This document shows positions 60,666 through 64,000 of a stretch of DNA of 64,000 bases, piece by piece. Source of the stretch: Hevea brasiliensis. Taxonomy: Eukaryota > Streptophyta > Magnoliopsida > Malpighiales > Euphorbiaceae. Location of the stretch: NCBI RefSeq assembly GCF_030052815.1, contig NC_079498.1, forward strand, positions 89,180,273 to 89,244,272, given 5' to 3'. Numbering within the stretch: the stretch's first letter is position 1; each line of letters opens with the position of its first letter. The notes under the pieces are model-generated. The model made no database searches. It saw nothing but the letters and a program-made list of their open reading frames with translations, and had not been told where the DNA came from. A program made the position numbers and the translations under genes.

Positions 60666-63023
60666 CGCAACTTGCAAAATGGTTCAAATAACACTTTTAA
60701 AATCACATATCTTAAATCTACATCTCATCAATATCATATGGCCCCTCCTGGGCCCGCTAAACCTGGCAAACTCAAGCAAATCAGAAATTTCAGCTATAAG
60801 GTTTAAAACTAATATTTTTCAAAAACTAACCAAACTAGCTCTAAAAATTTTAAAATTTTTCCTCACAGTCCTTAACAATGTTATAAAGCTATTGCAAAAA
60901 GAATTATAATTTTCTAACTATTTATGAATATTATATTGATTTTTATTCTAAACTCTGCAATAGGTAAATAAGAAAATTTAGAGTTTGGGTTTACCTACAC
61001 CGATTCTTACGCTTGAAATTCATCCGGGGCATCTAAAAATGGTGGCGAGGACTATAATTTTGACTCATATCTGAAGTAGCTCTGGCAGCTCGTCTGTTCG
61101 GCCCGAAAATATAGATCCGATCGCCGTAAAATTTCTACGAAACAAAGGCACCTACGAGAAGCCCATAACACTAGGATTTAGAATATAAACACTGTGAAAT
61201 TAGTGGGACTCACCGAATTTTCGATTTCAGAAAATTTTGAAATTTATATCATCGCGAAACTATCATTGAGTGGAGCACACTAGTACTCTAGGAATCTTAG
61301 TAGGGTTCCTGGTTTGGGAGAAATTTAGTCCAGAAGTTGAAATGAGCTAAAACTTTTCGGGCTTAAATCGGACAAACTACTCGATGAAAGTGGGCATTCT
61401 AGGTGTCTTTAAAAAACTCTCGAGGAGTAAAATAAAAAAGACACAAGACCCGATCCGATTGGTAGCCAGATCTGCCAGAATTATGCTAGGAATATGAAAT
61501 GGTGCATGCACAAGGAGGGGACTTTTAGCGCATTTTTCCAGCCAGTGGAGCGGCGGCAGGTTGCGAGGAGGCTACCTAAGGGAGCGCCGACGAGGGGGGA
61601 GTAGGTGAGGGTGGCTGGCCAGCGTGGGGAAGGGAAGAGGAGAGAGAAAGTGGGAGGAGAAGGGGCGGCATCGAACGCGTGGGGGAAGGGGAAAGAAAAG
61701 AGAAATGGATAGGTTTCATTCGACTGGTTCGATTTGGTTCGGTTTGATTCGGTCAGTTTGATTCAAGATACCCGAAATTCAATTTTTACTCTGTCCTGGA
61801 ACCCAAAACGAGGTCCAAAAAATTTTGAAAATTTTACAAAAAACTCAAAAAAATTTGTGGAGTTCAAATAAAGTTTTAGATTTATCACATGGTCTTTAAA
61901 TAAATTTTTAAAAATTGACAAAATTTATTGTCTCAAGAAAATCAAATTCGATTTTAAAAATTTAGAAAATTCAAATTTAGTTTTCATAATATTTAATAAA
62001 GTAAAATATTATAATTTATATATAAAATAATTATTTAAAAATTCGAAGCGTTACAATATCTCACAAATATTTAAAAAATATTTGAGTGTTGGATAAGATA
62101 AATATTTAAAAAATTTAAATTATAAAATTATTTATTTACCGATCAATCTATTAAATTTAAGAGTAAAAATCATAATTTTTCTGTCATGATTTTATTTTAA
62201 TAGTATAACTTATACTTATAAATAATTTTAAGTTTTTTTTAATAGTAATTGATATAATTTTGTATTTAATAAATGATATAATTTTTGAAACTAATTATTT
62301 AATATATTATTTTTAATTTTTAAAATTATATTAACTTCGGTTTTCCACAATGTCACGTGACGAGAAAAGCCAAGTTTTGAAATTTTAAATTTTAAGCGTT
62401 CAGTTGTAAAGTTAGTATAATTTGATAAATATAGCATTTGAAATAGCTTTTAAAGTTAACAATTAGAATCATAGTAGTATTGAAAATTGAGATTTTTAAT
62501 AATCCTCTTCCTCCTCTTTGAATTAAGAGTGTTAAAAGAGGTTTAGCCCTTAATTTTTAATTAAGTCAATTAAGTCCTTCAAAATTTTGATCAATTAAAC
62601 TTTTTATTTGGTTATGCAAGACACTCTCTTCCTCAAATCCACCACCATTCAAAAGTTGCAGCTTGCAAGAATTCTTTCAAGACATGGCTTCCAAATGGCC
62701 TTTCTTTTTGATTTGGGGATGAGTTCACATCATTTTTTTTGCCATTTTACAAGTGACCCATCTTCTTATGCTTCTTCAAGAGCCTCATAGAGCTTGTTCT
62801 CTTATCATTATCTTTATCTTATATATTTGTTTTTTCTTTCTTATAAAAAAAATTCCATTAATTAAAATGAAGTAGAAATGAGAAGTACAAATCAGAATAT
62901 TATATTTTTGCATAAATGAACTAATAACTCATATAAAAAAGAAATTGGAAGATCTGATAGTATTAGCAGAGCATGTGAATTGGCCAATAGACAAATTGCG
63001 ATATCCACTCTTTGATTTCATAG

Positions 63024-63131
63024 TCTTTTTCTGAGTCTCATCAGATATCCTCCAAATTTAAATCTACTATTAAAAGATCTTTTTCTAAGTCTCATTAGAT
63101 AATCTCCGAATTTCGATCTACTATTGAAAGA
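63024..63131. repeat. Imperfect 54-bp tandem duplication
   Basis: Unit 63024-63077 and unit 63078-63131 both read TCTTTTTCTRAGTCTCAT, then a similar segment ending CTACTATTRAAAG. Confidence 0.85.
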
Positions 63132-63252
63132 AAATATCTACACTTTATAAAGTACTCATCCCCAAAAAATAAAATATCTCAATAACAAAAAAAAAAAAAC
63201 AAATAACTCCATAGAGTAAACTCCACAAAAACTCAAGATCTACCAAAACGAT

Positions 63253-63325
63253 AAATCTGAGGATTTATTCACTTAAAATCTATTAACAATAATAGATCTG
63301 AGTATTTATTCACTCAAAATCTATT
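63253..63325. repeat. Imperfect short tandem repeat (~40-bp period)
   Basis: AATCTGAGGATTTATTCACT and ATCTGAGTATTTATTCACT, each followed by AAAATCTATT. Confidence 0.75.
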
Positions 63326-63353
63326 CCAAAAGGACATTGATTTAAGAGTTATT

Positions 63354-64000
63354 CGTCATGACCCAAATTATGGGCCGGACTGGCACTAAAACTTAGGTCA
63401 GTATAAAGCCCCCAAAGTTTGTAGTAAGCCTAACTGTTCCTAACTCAACTATAAAGCCTATCACTATAGTCTAATTTAAGAAAATAAACAGACAAAGTTT
63501 AGCCATAAATTGGACTATTTAACGAGGAGTTTTCAACTCACCTGACCTGTGAATATAAAATAAATCAACATATCTCAATTTGGAGAGCTCAGCTCACCCT
63601 CACCATTCTCAATATAGTCAATCAAATAAAAGGGAGCTCAGCTCCCTTATCCAAGGAGATAACTCTCTCAATATCCACACATAATCATAATAAATTATGA
63701 TAGCATCAAATGATTTAAATTATACAATCCCCGACAAGAGCAGAATACTAATAGTACATGCAGAGTTCTAGATTTCAAATCAGTAGAATGAAATACACAT
63801 ATTTGCTGTTAATAGACCTGCGAGAAAGGAAGCAGGTTAATCACAAAAGGTCCTCTTGTAACCTAAAAAAATAAGGTGAACAGAAGTGAGCGTTTGACTC
63901 ATAGAATAAGATATTGATTTTAGATACAATTTCTATAATTATCTAAGTCTAATGCATCCTTAAAGATGAAATGTAACTCATTCACATATTTCAAACAAAT
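63354..64000 (-). repeat. LTR E: start of another minus-strand LTR, cut by the window edge
   Basis: It starts CGTCATGACCC, matching TGTCACGACCC of the A/B/C/D LTR family, followed by GGGCCGGACTGGCACTA. The GGAGAGCTCAGCTCACC and GGGAGCTCAGCTCCC segments are present. No PBS precedes it at 63300-63353, so it is a 3' LTR or a solo LTR, not a 5' LTR. Confidence 0.83.

Larger units (their letters stand above)
21016..62055 (-). mobile_element. Element D: chimeric Ty3/gypsy element, minus strand, carrying the F/G1/G2 nest
   Basis: The 5' LTR is 62055-58790; then come PBS, non-coding core, decayed integrase, polypurine tract and the 3' LTR. The 3' LTR is 54775-54181 and, after the nested copia F, 23147-21016. 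With nested DNA and the MITE removed the LTRs are about 2.73 and 2.68 kb, and the element about 9.4 kb. CGATT flanks F on both sides and rejoins the LTR in register with the intact copy at 61459. D's own flanks (CACTT at 21011-21015 and ATATC at 62056-62060) do not match, so no target duplication is visible. Like A, it combines the LARD-type core with an integrase remnant and lacks gag, protease and RT. Confidence 0.85.
58790..62055 (-). repeat. 5' LTR of element D (about 2.68 kb plus a MITE)
   Basis: It starts TGTCACGACTCG by the PBS and ends at the reverse complement of TGTAACGCTTCG. Apart from the MITE it parallels the split 3' LTR. GATCCGATTGGTAGCC at 61452-61467 shows the uninterrupted site into which F inserted in the other LTR. 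Confidence 0.9.
62056..63353. other. AT-rich spacer without recognisable gene
   Basis: Between element D and LTR E. I see no coding similarity. A 60-codon open frame at 62608-62790 has no recognisable motif. Short tandem repeats occur near the right end. Confidence 0.55.

Noticed and set aside
62608..62790. Possible small host gene
   Set aside because: 60 codons with no recognised motif, splice signals or nearby gene structure.

Overview
The window looks like plant nuclear DNA made almost wholly of nested LTR retrotransposons. The evidence is AT-rich intergenic sequence, tRNA-iMet-type primer-binding sites (TGGTATCAGAGC), polypurine tracts next to TGTAACA LTR starts, and Ty3/gypsy and Ty1/copia Gag-Pol remnants with plant-like motifs. 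I see no host gene, tRNA, rRNA or CRISPR array. A eudicot is likely. Euphorbiaceae is only a weak impression from LTR style.

Left nest (1-18803). Element A (minus strand, window edge to 6925) lies inside the 5' LTR of element B (plus, 6926-15100). B lies inside the 5' LTR of element C (plus, 15101-18803). A is a chimera: iMet PBS, a ~3-kb non-coding core, then a decayed RNase H-integrase end. B is a LARD-like non-autonomous element with ~2.5-kb LTRs and a 4.3-kb internal region without Gag or Pol. C keeps leader, gag, protease and reverse transcriptase, then stops abruptly near 18803. The outer halves of the broken B and C LTRs are predicted to lie left of the window.

Spacer (18804-21015). 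AT-rich DNA with one (TA)n tract and nothing else recognisable.

Right nest (21016-62055). Element D (minus gypsy chimera; LTRs 21016-54775, interrupted, and 58790-62055) carries a minus-strand copia element F (23148-54175) in its 3' LTR, with target duplication CGATT. F carries gypsy G1 (23796-45062) in its own 3' LTR, duplication GTTAT. G1 carries gypsy G2 (31700-42941) in its 5' LTR, duplication GCAAT. G2 is the most complete and least diverged; it has near-complete pol but an Asn in place of a catalytic Asp in the RT. D's 5' LTR holds a hAT-type MITE (60092-60665), and D's other LTR is the empty site.

Right edge. 62056-63353 is spacer with short tandem repeats. 63354-64000 is the start of another minus-strand LTR (E).

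Main unusual observation: A, B, D and G1 share a non-coding core, including a ~280-bp block, although G1 belongs to a different LTR family. A, D and G1 join that core to pol at different breakpoints. This suggests repeated recombination between a non-autonomous LARD-type RNA and autonomous gypsy elements.
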